Shown: positions 18,753 through 27,279 of the stretch, in pieces
How positions within the stretch are numbered: position 1 is the stretch's first letter
Layout: the number at the start of each line of letters is the position of its first letter
Notes under the pieces: model-generated
The model's database searches: none
Seen by the model: only the letters and a program-made list of their open reading frames with translations
Told to the model about the DNA's origin: nothing
Made by a program: the position numbers and the translations under genes
From: Tateyamaria omphalii
GTDB lineage: Bacteria > Pseudomonadota > Alphaproteobacteria > Rhodobacterales > Rhodobacteraceae
Length of the DNA: 64,000 nt
Direction of reading: 5' to 3'
Assembly (NCBI RefSeq): GCF_001969365.1
Contig: NZ_CP019312.1
Span: forward strand, 3,162,001 to 3,226,000

Positions 18753-19775
18753 ATGGGGTATCGTGTCGTCGTCGCGGGCGCCACCGGTAACGTGGGCCGC
18801 GAAATGCTGAACATCCTGGCCGAGCGCCAGTTTCCCGTGGACGAGCTGGCCGTTCTGGCAAGCCGCCGTTCGCTGGGCACGGAAGTGTCCTTTGGGGATG
18901 AGACGCTGAAGACGAAGGACCTGGACACATTCGACTTCACGGGTTGGGATATCGCCCTGTTCGCCATTGGATCGGACGCGACCAAGACATACGCGCCCAA
19001 AGCCGCCAAGGCGGGCTGCGTGGTGATCGACAACTCGTCGCTCTACCGCTACGACCCCGACGTGCCGCTGATCGTGCCGGAAGTGAACGCCGACGCGATC
19101 GAGGGGTATGCCAAGAAAAACATCATCGCCAATCCCAACTGCTCGACCGCACAAATGGTCGTGGCGCTCAAGCCGCTGCACGACCGTGCCCGGATCAAGC
19201 GCGTCGTGGTCAGCACCTACCAATCCGTGTCCGGCGCGGGCAAGGAAGGGATGGACGAACTGTGGGACCAGACCAAAGCAGTCTACAATCCGACATCCGA
19301 CATCCAGGTCAAGAAGTTCCAAAAGCAGATCGCCTTCAACGTGATCCCGCATATCGACAGCTTCATGGACGACGGCTCGACCAAGGAAGAGTGGAAGATG
19401 GTCGCCGAGACGAAGAAAATCGTCGATCCAAAGATCAAGGTCACGGCAACCTGCGTGCGCGTGCCAGTCTTCGTGGGCCACTCCGAAGCGATCAATATCG
19501 AGACGGAAGACTTCCTGGACGAAGATGAAGCCCGCGACATCCTGCGCGAAGCACCAGGCGTCATGGTGATCGACAAGCGCGAAGACGGCGGCTACGTCAC
19601 GCCGATCGAATGCGTGGGCGACTTTGCCACCTTCATCAGCCGCATCCGGCAGGACAGCACAATCGACAACGGCCTGAACTTCTGGTGCGTGTCGGACAAC
19701 CTGCGCAAGGGCGCAGCGCTCAACGCCGTGCAGATCGCCGAAGTGCTGGGCACGCGCGTGCTGAAAAAGGGCTGA
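18753..19775 (+). CDS. asd: Aspartate-semialdehyde dehydrogenase
   Basis: A 340-residue enzyme that reduces aspartyl phosphate to aspartate semialdehyde with NADPH, the branch point to lysine/diaminopimelate, methionine and threonine. Motifs: the dinucleotide-binding VAGATGNVGREM (residues 7-18), the active-site Cys in NPNCSTAQM (about residue 131), QSVSGAGKEGMDEL, and the substrate-binding RVPVFVGHSEAINIE region with the catalytic His. Length is as usual. AAGGAG precedes the ATG by 7 bases. A strong terminator follows at 19801-19828, so it is the last gene of its transcript. Confidence 0.96.
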   Translation: MGYRVVVAGATGNVGREMLNILAERQFPVDELAVLASRRSLGTEVSFGDETLKTKDLDTFDFTGWDIALFAIGSDATKTYAPKAAKAGCVVIDNSSLYRYDPDVPLIVPEVNADAIEGYAKKNIIANPNCSTAQMVVALKPLHDRARIKRVVVSTYQSVSGAGKEGMDELWDQTKAVYNPTSDIQVKKFQKQIAFNVIPHIDSFMDDGSTKEEWKMVAETKKIVDPKIKVTATCVRVPVFVGHSEAINIETEDFLDEDEARDILREAPGVMVIDKREDGGYVTPIECVGDFATFISRIRQDSTIDNGLNFWCVSDNLRKGAALNAVQIAEVLGTRVLKKG

Positions 19776-19800
19776 AGCCAAAACATGTTTTGAGGGGAAC

Positions 19801-19828
19801 AAGGGGCCAATCGGCCCCTTTTCTTTTG
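19801..19828 (+). terminator. Rho-independent terminator after asd
   Basis: AAGGGGCC (19801-19808), loop AATC, GGCCCCTT (19813-19820), then TTCTTTTG. The stem is perfect and the T-rich tail suits the rightward asd transcript. Confidence 0.92.
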
Positions 19829-19872
19829 TTGGCTACGGTGCAGAGTGAACGCACCCAACAAAAGGTGCCCCC

Positions 19873-21486
19873 ATGCGTTTTGCGCTGATACTTGCCCTGC
19901 TGCCGCTGCCTGCCATCGCTGACATCATCGTGGTGCAGGCCCCGCCAGTGGCCGCAACGATTTATGCTCAAGGCGCGTTGGTGTCGCGCACCACCAGCCT
20001 GGAACTCCCCGCGGGCGAGCACCGGCTGGAGCTTCGCGACATGGACCCGTCCTTGGCGCTTGAAGCAATGGACATCAGGCTCGAGGGCGCGACGATCATC
20101 GCGCGCAGCTGGATCCCAAGGCCAGACACGCCCTACCGCGCGCCGCGTACCCCGGACTGGATGATGGCCAAGGCAGCGTTAGACGCAGCCAGCGAAACCT
20201 TGGCTGCACTTGACGACGACATCGCGCGCACTCTGGCCGCTGCTCAAGCGGCGCAAGACCAGCTCAGCTTTCTGAATGCTTTGACCATACCCGATGGCGG
20301 AACGATTGACGTGGCAACATTGCGCGCCATCAGCCAGCTTATCGCCAGTGATGGAACCGCGGCGCGCGCAACCATGCGCGAGGCGGAGGCGACGGCGCGA
20401 CGCCTGCGCCGCCAGCGACCCGATCTGGAATTTGACGTTGCTCAGGCACAGGCTGCGCTTGACGCGGTGACACCCCGCAATACCGCGCCCGCCACGCTTG
20501 CGCTGAACATTACCGTCCCGGAAGCGGTCGAGGCTGCGCTCGATTTGTCTTACCTTATAGATCGTGTCACGTGGGCGCCGTCCTATGCCTTTGACCTGTT
20601 GAACGACGCATCGCTGTCCATCGCGCGTAGCGCCCTTGTCTCGCAATATACGTCGGAGGACTGGACGGATATCCAGCTGACCCTGTCCACCCTCCAACCC
20701 TTGGCCCAATCGGAACCCAGCCGCCTGTGGCCGCAACTGCGCCGGATCGAAGATCCAGCGGCCCAGAAACGCGACCTGTCGCGGCTTCAAGCCGACAGCG
20801 CCATTGGCATGGCAGAACCGATCATCGAAGCGCCCGTGATCTTGGAAGAGGTCGCTACCGCCGACTTCGACGGAATCGGCGTCTCCTACACCTTGCCCAA
20901 GCCCGTCACGATCCGCGCACAAAGCCAAGAGCTTGAGATTGCACTGGATACACTTAAGATGACTGCCAAGCTTAGCGCACGCGCAGTACCCCGCTTTGAC
21001 GACACCGCGTTCCGGTTGGCGCATGTCACAAACACAACGCCCGAAATCCTGCTCCCGGGACGAGCGACACTCTTTGTCGATGGTCAGCTTGTCGGACAAA
21101 CCGCCGTCGAAGCCCTGCCGCCAAACGCCGAGGCCGAGATGTTCTTTGGTCGTATCGACGGGCTGCGCCTGAACCGCACTGTGCTGGACCGCAACGAGGG
21201 TGATCGCGGGATCATCAACCGCTCGAATGAAGAAACGACAAACGTGCGGATCGAGGTGGACAACCTGACGGACCGAACTTGGGACGTGTCCGTGCACGAT
21301 GCTGTGCCGTTTTCCGAGCAAGAGGACCTCGTCATCGAGTGGTCCGCGACACCCCGCCCGGATGTACAAGCCGTGGAGGATCAGCGTGGCATCCTCGAAT
21401 GGCTGATATCGCTGGAGGCAGGCGACACGCAGATCATAAGCGTTGAAACCCAGATGACCTGGCCCGAAGGCAAGGTCCTTCGATAG
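19873..21486 (+). CDS. DUF4139 / mucoidy-inhibitor MuiA-like protein
   Basis: A 537-residue protein with signal peptide MRFALILALLPLPAIA, an N-terminal DUF4140-like part (ATIYAQGALVSRTTSLELPAG), a long central helical section that may form a coiled coil (residues about 95-200, AALDAASETLAALDDDIARTL and onward) and a C-terminal DUF4139 domain beginning near YLIDRVTWAPSYAFDLL. Members are found from bacteria to eukaryotes; one plant-pathogen member was named mucoidy inhibitor A, but biochemical function is unknown. It is a single gene between the asd terminator and a 500-base gene-free stretch. Confidence 0.85.
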   Translation: MRFALILALLPLPAIADIIVVQAPPVAATIYAQGALVSRTTSLELPAGEHRLELRDMDPSLALEAMDIRLEGATIIARSWIPRPDTPYRAPRTPDWMMAKAALDAASETLAALDDDIARTLAAAQAAQDQLSFLNALTIPDGGTIDVATLRAISQLIASDGTAARATMREAEATARRLRRQRPDLEFDVAQAQAALDAVTPRNTAPATLALNITVPEAVEAALDLSYLIDRVTWAPSYAFDLLNDASLSIARSALVSQYTSEDWTDIQLTLSTLQPLAQSEPSRLWPQLRRIEDPAAQKRDLSRLQADSAIGMAEPIIEAPVILEEVATADFDGIGVSYTLPKPVTIRAQSQELEIALDTLKMTAKLSARAVPRFDDTAFRLAHVTNTTPEILLPGRATLFVDGQLVGQTAVEALPPNAEAEMFFGRIDGLRLNRTVLDRNEGDRGIINRSNEETTNVRIEVDNLTDRTWDVSVHDAVPFSEQEDLVIEWSATPRPDVQAVEDQRGILEWLISLEAGDTQIISVETQMTWPEGKVLR

Positions 21487-21990
21487 CCGATTCCGTCGAA
21501 CATGGTTGCCACCGTCTTTCCATGACGACGCGCAGAACACCGATACCACGTCTTCCGTGCCGATAAATCGAAGTTTATCTAACTGCCCGCAATCCATAAT
21601 ATACTGATTTGAAAAGATAAACATATCGATTCATCACTTCGTTAAATCTGGGTCTTTCAGCGCAAGAAATTAGTAATTTCAGCCTGTCATACCTAAGCCA
21701 TCGGACGGACCGCAGCACACACGCTGATCCACCGAGCAGGACGCAATCACAGGTGCAAGCGTCCGACATACGGCAGAATGCCAACTTCCATGCAGCAACG
21801 CAGCGCGCCCCGACCCTGGGGTGGTTCGACAAGGTGCGCCCGCAACACACACGCACATGGAAAACCGGCATAAGCCAGTCATATTCGCGCGAAGAAGGAA
21901 CCAGTGAATGGGGTGAGTGGCGCGCGGATCAGTGGGGTAACGAGTGGTCAGGGCGGCGCATCCGGTGGGAGGCGTCGCCCGTTTTCCCGC
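21487..21990. other. Gene-free stretch between convergent genes, with an AT-rich core
   Basis: No convincing gene on either strand. About 21560-21690 is strikingly AT-rich against its surroundings and carries two inverted repeats: GATAAA/TTTATC (21562-21567 and 21574-21579) and the perfect GAAATTA-G-TAATTTC (21666-21680). The remainder (21700-21990) shows nothing I can name. Flanking genes converge, so it is not expected to hold their promoters. Confidence 0.6.
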
Positions 21991-22302
21991 TCAGAACCGT
22001 TCGGCGCGCAGCACTTCGCAATCGCTCACGGTGACAATCCCGATATGCCGCTCCACCACGGCAAAGGCAGCATCCAGCAATCCGTCCAATCGCTCGGGCT
22101 TGATTACGCACAGCACCTGCACCATGCCCGTGCCGCGGCTCACCTGCCCCTCCCGGCTCCAGGTCCCGGAATCCCCGGATCCGCCCAGCACGGGCAGCAC
22201 GGTCCAACCGGTCACACCGGCCCTTTCCATCGCGTCGGTCAGCCGGCTCTGCATCACCTGTTCGATGATGATGGCGACACGTTTTGCCTTGTGCGTTTGC
22301 AT
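21991..22302 (-). CDS. sbtB: PII-like signalling protein SbtB
   Basis: A 103-residue PII-superfamily protein directly after SbtA. In cyanobacteria SbtB binds AMP/cAMP and blocks the bicarbonate carrier SbtA. The sequence starts KAKRVAIIIEQVMQSRLTDAMERAG, split here for length, in the ferredoxin-like pattern of PII, has a T-loop-like segment (VTGWTVLPVLGGSGDSGTW) and a second half IVTVSDCEVLRAERF. The C-terminal cysteine pair of cyanobacterial SbtB is absent. Its ATG lies 5 bases beyond the sbtA stop, with GGGGGA as ribosome site, so the two are co-expressed. Confidence 0.85.
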   Translation of the reverse strand: MQTHKAKRVAIIIEQVMQSRLTDAMERAGVTGWTVLPVLGGSGDSGTWSREGQVSRGTGMVQVLCVIKPERLDGLLDAAFAVVERHIGIVTVSDCEVLRAERF

Positions 22303-22306
22303 CCGC

Positions 22307-23284
22307 TTATCCCCCGGTCAGCGCGCTGGCGACGGCGATATAGATCGGAATCCCCAGCGTCAGATTGAATGGAAAGGTAACCCCGAGCGACAGGGTCAGA
22401 TAGATCGACGGGTTCGCCTCGGGCAAGGCCACGCGCATGGCCGCGGGCACCGCAATATAGCTGGCCGACGCCGACAGCACCATGAACAGCGCCACGCCAC
22501 CCGTGCTGACACCCAAGAGCAGCCCCGCGATACAGCCAAACGTGGCCCCCACCAGCGGCATCACCACGCCAAAGGTCAGCACACCAGGCTTCAACACCCC
22601 GGACCCGCCGCGCAAGCCCCGGCCCGCCACCAGCCCCATGTCCAGCAAGAACAGGCACAAAACCCCCTGGAACGGCGACACGATAAAGGCCTCGATCTTG
22701 GCCAGCCCCTCGGTCCCGGTAATCCAGCCAATGAAAAAGCTGCCCACCAGCAGCACGATGGACCCGTTCAGCATGATCTCCCGCAGCAATTCGGGATCCA
22801 TCCGCCGACTGTCCCCACCCCGCGAGATCAGCCAAAGCGCCGACAGGATCGCGGGCGCCTCCATGGCCGCCGCGACGGCCACCATGTACCCTTCGGACGC
22901 GATGCCACTGCTGTTCAGAACGGATGTCGCCGCCACAAAGGTCACGATAGAGATCGAGCCGTAATGCGCCGCGACAGCCGCCGCATCCAACCGGCTCAGG
23001 TTCCCCATCACCTGCAACAAGCCAAAAGCCACGATCGGCAAGGCGGCGGACAACACGATTCCGGCCAAAAGCGACGCCGCCAGCGTCCCATCGATACCAT
23101 GATCGGCCACGCTGACCCCGCCCTTGAAGCCAATGGCAAACAGCAGGTAAATCGACATCCCCTTGGCCACCGCCTCGGGAATGTTCAGGTCAGACCGCGC
23201 CAGCGACGCGGCCACGCCCAGGGCAAAACTCAGGATGATGGGCGACAGCAGGTTTGTCGCCGCAAGGCTCAGGATCTGATCCAA
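22307..23284 (-). CDS. sbtA: Sodium-dependent bicarbonate transporter SbtA
   Basis: A 325-residue membrane protein of the SbtA (DUF897) family, which imports HCO3- with Na+ as part of carbon-concentrating systems. It shows about ten hydrophobic segments in two inverted halves. The conserved block AAHYGSISIVTFVAATSVL (about residues 105-123) and the matching second-half block SASASYIAVPAAMRVALPEA with GVTFPFNLTLGIPIY form the bicarbonate/sodium site in known structures. The start is TTG at 23284 with AAGGGGA upstream. It sits between carbonic anhydrase (24 bases upstream) and sbtB, which strongly supports the inorganic-carbon role. Confidence 0.93.
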   Translation of the reverse strand: MDQILSLAATNLLSPIILSFALGVAASLARSDLNIPEAVAKGMSIYLLFAIGFKGGVSVADHGIDGTLAASLLAGIVLSAALPIVAFGLLQVMGNLSRLDAAAVAAHYGSISIVTFVAATSVLNSSGIASEGYMVAVAAAMEAPAILSALWLISRGGDSRRMDPELLREIMLNGSIVLLVGSFFIGWITGTEGLAKIEAFIVSPFQGVLCLFLLDMGLVAGRGLRGGSGVLKPGVLTFGVVMPLVGATFGCIAGLLLGVSTGGVALFMVLSASASYIAVPAAMRVALPEANPSIYLTLSLGVTFPFNLTLGIPIYIAVASALTGG

Positions 23285-23308
23285 CTCTGTCCCCTTAGGT
23301 CGCCCGGT

Positions 23309-23959
23309 CTACACCGGCTGAAAATCAAGCGTCTTGCCCATGAACTGCTTCAAACCGCCCTCGGCAATGTCGGTCCACAGGCCATGAATACTCAGCGATC
23401 CATCGTTCACCCGCGCCTCGACAAAGGGGAAAGTCATCAGGTTCTCCATCGACGTGATGACAGCGAGCTGCTCCAGCCGCTCGGCCTTGTCTTCGGGCGT
23501 GGCCAGATCGGCCACTTCGGGAAATTTGGGGCGCAAAATATCCATCCACCGACCCACGAAACTGCCCTTTTCTTCCAGTTCCGGTGCCCGACCTTCACAC
23601 ATATCCAGGCACCCTTGCACACCGCCGCACCGGGAATGGCCCAGCACAACCAGATGGGCGACCTGCAGCACGTTGACGGCATATTCGACTGCAGCAGAGG
23701 TGCCGTGATGCTCTCCGTCCGGCTCAAAAGGGGGCACAAGGTTGGCGATGTTGCGGTGAATGAAAAACTCGCCCTGATCGGCGCCAAAGATCGATGTGAC
23801 GTTCACACGGCTGTCACAGCAGGAAATGACCATGGCACGCGGTCGCTGTCCCTCGGTCGCCAGGCGTTTGTACCACGCGCCGTTCTCGGCATAGGTCGTT
23901 GCCTTCCACCCTTGATAGCGTTGCAAAAGAAAGCTCGGAAGCGGCTTCATCCTGTGCAT
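23309..23959 (-). CDS. Beta-carbonic anhydrase
   Basis: A 216-residue zinc enzyme that interconverts CO2 and bicarbonate. Zinc ligands and dyad are visible: CCDSRV (Cys and Asp-Arg, about residues 47-52), and HSRCGG (His and Cys, about 108-113). RNIANLVPP and the EYAV substrate-pocket residues also fit the beta class. The protein has no signal peptide and is cytosolic. It is first in a leftward operon with SbtA and SbtB, consistent with holding internal bicarbonate or supplying it for carboxylases. The ATG at 23959 gives MHRMKPLPSF; the second ATG at 23950 is equally usable. Confidence 0.95.
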   Translation of the reverse strand: MHRMKPLPSFLLQRYQGWKATTYAENGAWYKRLATEGQRPRAMVISCCDSRVNVTSIFGADQGEFFIHRNIANLVPPFEPDGEHHGTSAAVEYAVNVLQVAHLVVLGHSRCGGVQGCLDMCEGRAPELEEKGSFVGRWMDILRPKFPEVADLATPEDKAERLEQLAVITSMENLMTFPFVEARVNDGSLSIHGLWTDIAEGGLKQFMGKTLDFQPV

Positions 23960-24131
23960 GTGCGTCCCCGGTGCGTCTGTCCCACGTCTGTTAACGGCGG
24001 TGGTTATCCCGATTTCGCAGCAAATTCGAGCGAAAAGACAGCCCGCGCATAACGATTTGGGAAGGGTCTGTGACCTATAGCTGAAGCCAGCCGTGGGGGC
24101 GGACGACTTTTGGGTGAGAAGAGGTGACGTT

Positions 24132-24512
24132 TTGTCAACAGTAACACAAATTCAACTGCACGAATCCGTGCAGGTCAATCATGACCGCCTGCATGCGCTT
24201 TATGGTGAGATGGACCCGGCCAATGCCGAGGATGTCGTCTGCCGCGCGATGGAAGAGTTGGCCCTGCGCATGGCCCATTGCGACCGGCTCTACCGCAAGG
24301 GGGAACTGGAAGAGTTGCGGCGCTCGGCCAAATCGTTGATCGCCATCGCCGACCAGATCGGCATGGATGTGCTCGCCAGCGTGGCCAAGGATGTGGTGAC
24401 CTGTACCGAGGTGCGTGACCAGGTTGCGCTTGCGGCCACGCTCGGACGACTGTTGCGCACGGGCGAAGGGTCGCTCACGGCGATCTGGGACCTGCAAGAC
24501 ATTCAGATCTAG
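24132..24512 (+). CDS. Small helical hypothetical protein
   Basis: A 126-residue cytosolic protein, probably all alpha-helical, which I cannot assign. It begins MSTVTQIQLHESVQVNHDRL and contains a middle stretch (EELALRMAHCDRLYRKGELEEL, two pieces) with heptad-like spacing and a segment RSAKSLIAIADQIGMDVLASVA that recalls histidine-phosphotransfer or chemotaxis-type helix bundles, though no HxxxK phospho-site is placed convincingly. The TTG at 24132 is preferred to a GTG at 24093 because GAGGTGA lies 5 bases before it. It is divergent from the carbonic anhydrase and upstream of the aminopeptidase. Confidence 0.65.
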   Translation: MSTVTQIQLHESVQVNHDRLHALYGEMDPANAEDVVCRAMEELALRMAHCDRLYRKGELEELRRSAKSLIAIADQIGMDVLASVAKDVVTCTEVRDQVALAATLGRLLRTGEGSLTAIWDLQDIQI

Positions 24513-24581
24513 GGCACTCTTGCGGCACAGGCCAAACAGGCTAGGGTTTGCCATACGTGAACTTGCAGGACCCGCACCACC

Positions 24582-25952
24582 ATGACGCTCAGCTTTGCCA
24601 CACCGGATGATGCCACCCGGTCCGTCCACCTTTTGGCAGAAAGCGCCACGCCGGACTGGCGATCCAGACAAGCGCAAGATGTACAGGCCTGGATCGACGC
24701 GCACGGCTTTACCGGTGCTATTGGTCAGGCGCTTTTACTGCCCGGTGGCCGCGATGCGGTGATCGGTTACGGCAGCGAAAGCAGCCGTGCGCGTGGCCGT
24801 TTCCACGTTGCGGCAGCGGCGGCCAAGCTGCCCAAAGGGACATACCGGCTTGTCACTGACCTGCCAGCCGATCAGCTTCAGATCGAAGCGCTCGGTTGGC
24901 TGCTCGCCACCTACCGCTTTGACCGGTACAAGGATCAATCCCCGATGGTCGCGCTGCTGGTCGCACCGGATGGCATCGACGCCGCGCGGACCGAAGCGAT
25001 TGCGCAGGGCGAGGCGCTCACGCGCACCCTCATCAACACGCCCGCCGCCGATATGGGGCCACCCGACCTCGAACAGGCCGCGCGCGATCTTGCGACACAG
25101 CACAGGGCCACGATCACCGTCACAACCGGCGACGACCTGCTGACGCAGAACTTGCCGATGATCCACGCCGTGGGCCGCGCCGCCGACCGCGCACCGCGGC
25201 TGATCGACCTGACCTGGGGCGACACCGGCCCGAAACTCACGCTCGTGGGCAAGGGGGTCTGCTTTGACACCGGCGGGCTCAACCTGAAACCCGGCGCGTC
25301 CATGGGCCTGATGAAAAAGGACATGGGCGGATCTGCGTCCGTCCTGGGCCTTGCCCACATGATCATGGCGACGGACCTGCCCATCCAACTGCGCGTCCTG
25401 ATCCCGGCAGTTGAAAACAGCGTCTCGGGCAACGCCTTCCGCCCGCAGGACATCCTGACCAGCCGCAAGGGCCTCACGGTCGAGGTCAACAACACCGACG
25501 CCGAAGGGCGGCTTGTGCTGGCCGACACGCTGGCCTTCGCGGACGAGGACACGCCCGACCTCATCATCTCCATGGCGACCCTCACGGGCGCCGCCCGCGT
25601 CGCCGTCGGCCCCGACCTGGCACCCTATTACACAGACGAAGCGCCTCTGTCCGCCGCACTGGAAAACGCAGCCGCCACAACCGCCGACCCGGTCTGGCGC
25701 ATGCCCTTCCACACCCCGTACGAGGCGTTGATCGAACCTGGCATCGCAGACCTCGACAACGCGCCCAAGGGCGGGTTCGCGGGCTCCATCACGGCGGCCC
25801 TGTTCCTCCGCCGCTTCGTGGACAGCGCGCCCTACATCCATTTCGACATCTACGGCTGGCAACCCTCCAGCGCCCCGGCGCGGCCGAAGGGCGGCGTGGG
25901 CCAGGGCACCCGCGCCCTGCTCGACGCCCTGCCAAAGATGCTCAAGCTATGA
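24582..25952 (+). CDS. M17 family leucyl aminopeptidase
   Basis: A 456-residue cytosolic dizinc aminopeptidase that removes N-terminal residues from peptides. The catalytic core is in the C-terminal half: GKGVCFDTGGLNLKP (about residues 222-236) with the first metal residues, MKKDMGGSA with the catalytic Lys and metal Asp, and the family signature NTDAEGRL (about 304-311). The N-terminal domain is the short, divergent type seen in alphaproteobacteria. The stop overlaps the start of the NlpC/P60 gene by 4 bases (ATGA), so both peptidases are made from one message, perhaps for recycling of peptide fragments. Confidence 0.93.
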   Translation: MTLSFATPDDATRSVHLLAESATPDWRSRQAQDVQAWIDAHGFTGAIGQALLLPGGRDAVIGYGSESSRARGRFHVAAAAAKLPKGTYRLVTDLPADQLQIEALGWLLATYRFDRYKDQSPMVALLVAPDGIDAARTEAIAQGEALTRTLINTPAADMGPPDLEQAARDLATQHRATITVTTGDDLLTQNLPMIHAVGRAADRAPRLIDLTWGDTGPKLTLVGKGVCFDTGGLNLKPGASMGLMKKDMGGSASVLGLAHMIMATDLPIQLRVLIPAVENSVSGNAFRPQDILTSRKGLTVEVNNTDAEGRLVLADTLAFADEDTPDLIISMATLTGAARVAVGPDLAPYYTDEAPLSAALENAAATTADPVWRMPFHTPYEALIEPGIADLDNAPKGGFAGSITAALFLRRFVDSAPYIHFDIYGWQPSSAPARPKGGVGQGTRALLDALPKMLKL

Positions 25953-26719
25953 CCGACCGCCGCACCACCCCGGACCCGCATCTGGTGGACGGCACAGCAT
26001 CGGGGCAAATCGCAGCACCCCATGTCGACCTGCTCCGGGCCCCAAGCGGCCCGCGCGACCGGCAACTGATCGCCGGTGCAAGGGTCACGGTGCTGGGTCA
26101 AACGGACGGGCACGCCTATGTCCGGGCCGATCTCGACGGCTATATCGGCTTCGTCCCGGCCAACGCCATCGGGCCGGTCGCGGAGCCCACGCACATGATC
26201 ACGACACCCGCCGCACACAGCTACGAACGGGCAACGTTCAAATCACCCGACACGGCCAGCCTCACCTTCGGCACCAAACTGACCGCTCTGTCCGAAACCC
26301 CCGACTTCATCGAAACCAGCTTTGGCCACGTGCCCAAGGCAAACCTGTCCCCGCTCCCCTACAGCGCCAACCCCATCGACACGGCGCGGCTCTTCCTCGG
26401 CACGCCGTATCTCTGGGGCGGCAACACACGGACAGGCATCGACTGCTCGGGCCTGATCCAAATCGCGCTGACAACCGCCGGACTCCCCTGCCCCGGCGAC
26501 AGCGATCAACAGGAAGCGGCGTTCAAGACCGCCACCGGCCCGCACCACCCCGGCGACCTCCTGTTCTGGAAAGGGCACGTGGCCCTCGTCACCAGCGCCA
26601 CCCACATGATCCACGCCAACGCCACCCACATGTCAGTGGTCGAAGAGCCGATCGCATCGGCCACAAAACGGATCAAAGCCAACGGCGACGGTGACATCAC
26701 CAGCCACAAACGCCCCTAA
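25949..26719 (+). CDS. NlpC/P60 (C40) peptidase with SH3 domains
   Basis: A 256-residue cysteine peptidase of the family that cuts D-Glu-meso-DAP bonds in murein peptides. Two bacterial SH3-like domains cover about residues 18-130 (VDLLRAPSG and HSYERATF starts) and the catalytic domain about 135-256. The catalytic Cys is in GIDCSGLIQ (about residue 168), the His in KGHVALV, and the third polar residue in MIHANATHM. No signal peptide is seen, so it probably acts on turnover peptides in the cytosol, alongside the overlapping M17 aminopeptidase, as with YkfABC-type recycling. A repeat/hairpin follows the stop. Confidence 0.9.
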   Translation: MTDRRTTPDPHLVDGTASGQIAAPHVDLLRAPSGPRDRQLIAGARVTVLGQTDGHAYVRADLDGYIGFVPANAIGPVAEPTHMITTPAAHSYERATFKSPDTASLTFGTKLTALSETPDFIETSFGHVPKANLSPLPYSANPIDTARLFLGTPYLWGGNTRTGIDCSGLIQIALTTAGLPCPGDSDQQEAAFKTATGPHHPGDLLFWKGHVALVTSATHMIHANATHMSVVEEPIASATKRIKANGDGDITSHKRP

Positions 26720-26723
26720 GCCC

Positions 26724-26779
26724 CTTCTTCTGGCTCAAAATACTTTCGGGGGAGCTCGAGGGGGCAGACAGCCCCCTCG
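26724..26779 (+). repeat. Dispersed CTTCTTCTGGCT repeat with G/C hairpin (copy 2)
   Basis: CTTCTTCTGGCT-C-AAAATACTT is followed by CGAGGGGGC (26757-26765), loop AGACA and GCCCCCTCG (26771-26779), a perfect 9-bp stem. It fills the gap between the convergent NlpC/P60 and DUF2794 genes and may stop transcription from either side. Confidence 0.8.
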
Positions 26780-26816
26780 TCAGCAAGACTGAACAGCATC
26801 CGCGCAAGCGGACAAT

Positions 26817-27164
26817 TCAGTCAACGGCCCGGATCAGCTTCCGCTCCAGCACGCGCAATACGGTCTTCAGATCCTGCCCCCGGCGCAGCACCTGCCCATC
26901 CATACCGATAACCGCATACATCCCCTGCTTGCCCCGCAGCTTGGGACGCTTCTCTATCCGGTACATCGGGTTCTCCGCCGTCCGACGGAACACTGAAAAC
27001 ACGGCGACGTCGCGCAGGCAGGAAATGCCGTAATCGCGCCACTCCCCCGCAGCCACCATGCGCCCATAAAGTGACAGGATCACCGACAGCTCGGTCCGGT
27101 GGAAAGCCACCTGCGGGCTCGGCATTTCGCGAAGATTGGACGGGGGTGGCGTCTGAAGCGTCAT
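26817..27164 (-). CDS. DUF2794 domain-containing protein
   Basis: A 115-residue cytosolic protein of the DUF2794 family, found widely in alphaproteobacteria, function unknown. It begins MTLQTPPPSNLREMPSPQVA and includes the conserved FHRTELSVILSLYGRMVAAGEWRDYGI block, given here in parts FHRTELSVILSL and YGRMVAAGEWRDYGI, then a short MYRIEKRPKLRGKQG strand region. The ATG at 27164 is preferred over a GTG three codons upstream. It is divergent from the PaaI gene and converges with the murein peptidase gene across the repeat. Confidence 0.85.
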   Translation of the reverse strand: MTLQTPPPSNLREMPSPQVAFHRTELSVILSLYGRMVAAGEWRDYGISCLRDVAVFSVFRRTAENPMYRIEKRPKLRGKQGMYAVIGMDGQVLRRGQDLKTVLRVLERKLIRAVD

Positions 27165-27279
27165 AGCCCACACTTGCCCGGCGGGCGCACAATTTCAAGA
27201 GTGCAACCAACACGCTTGAAAGCGTTACAGAATACCGGCAAGGTTCCAACAGTCTGAAACGCATAGGGGAGGATGCCGG

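Noticed and set aside
21944..24052. Very long + strand open frame opposite sbtB, sbtA and the carbonic anhydrase gene
   Set aside because: Its translation is rich in Arg, His, Gln and Pro with no domain pattern, while the opposite strand encodes three clear families. It is an artefact of high-G/C antisense reading.
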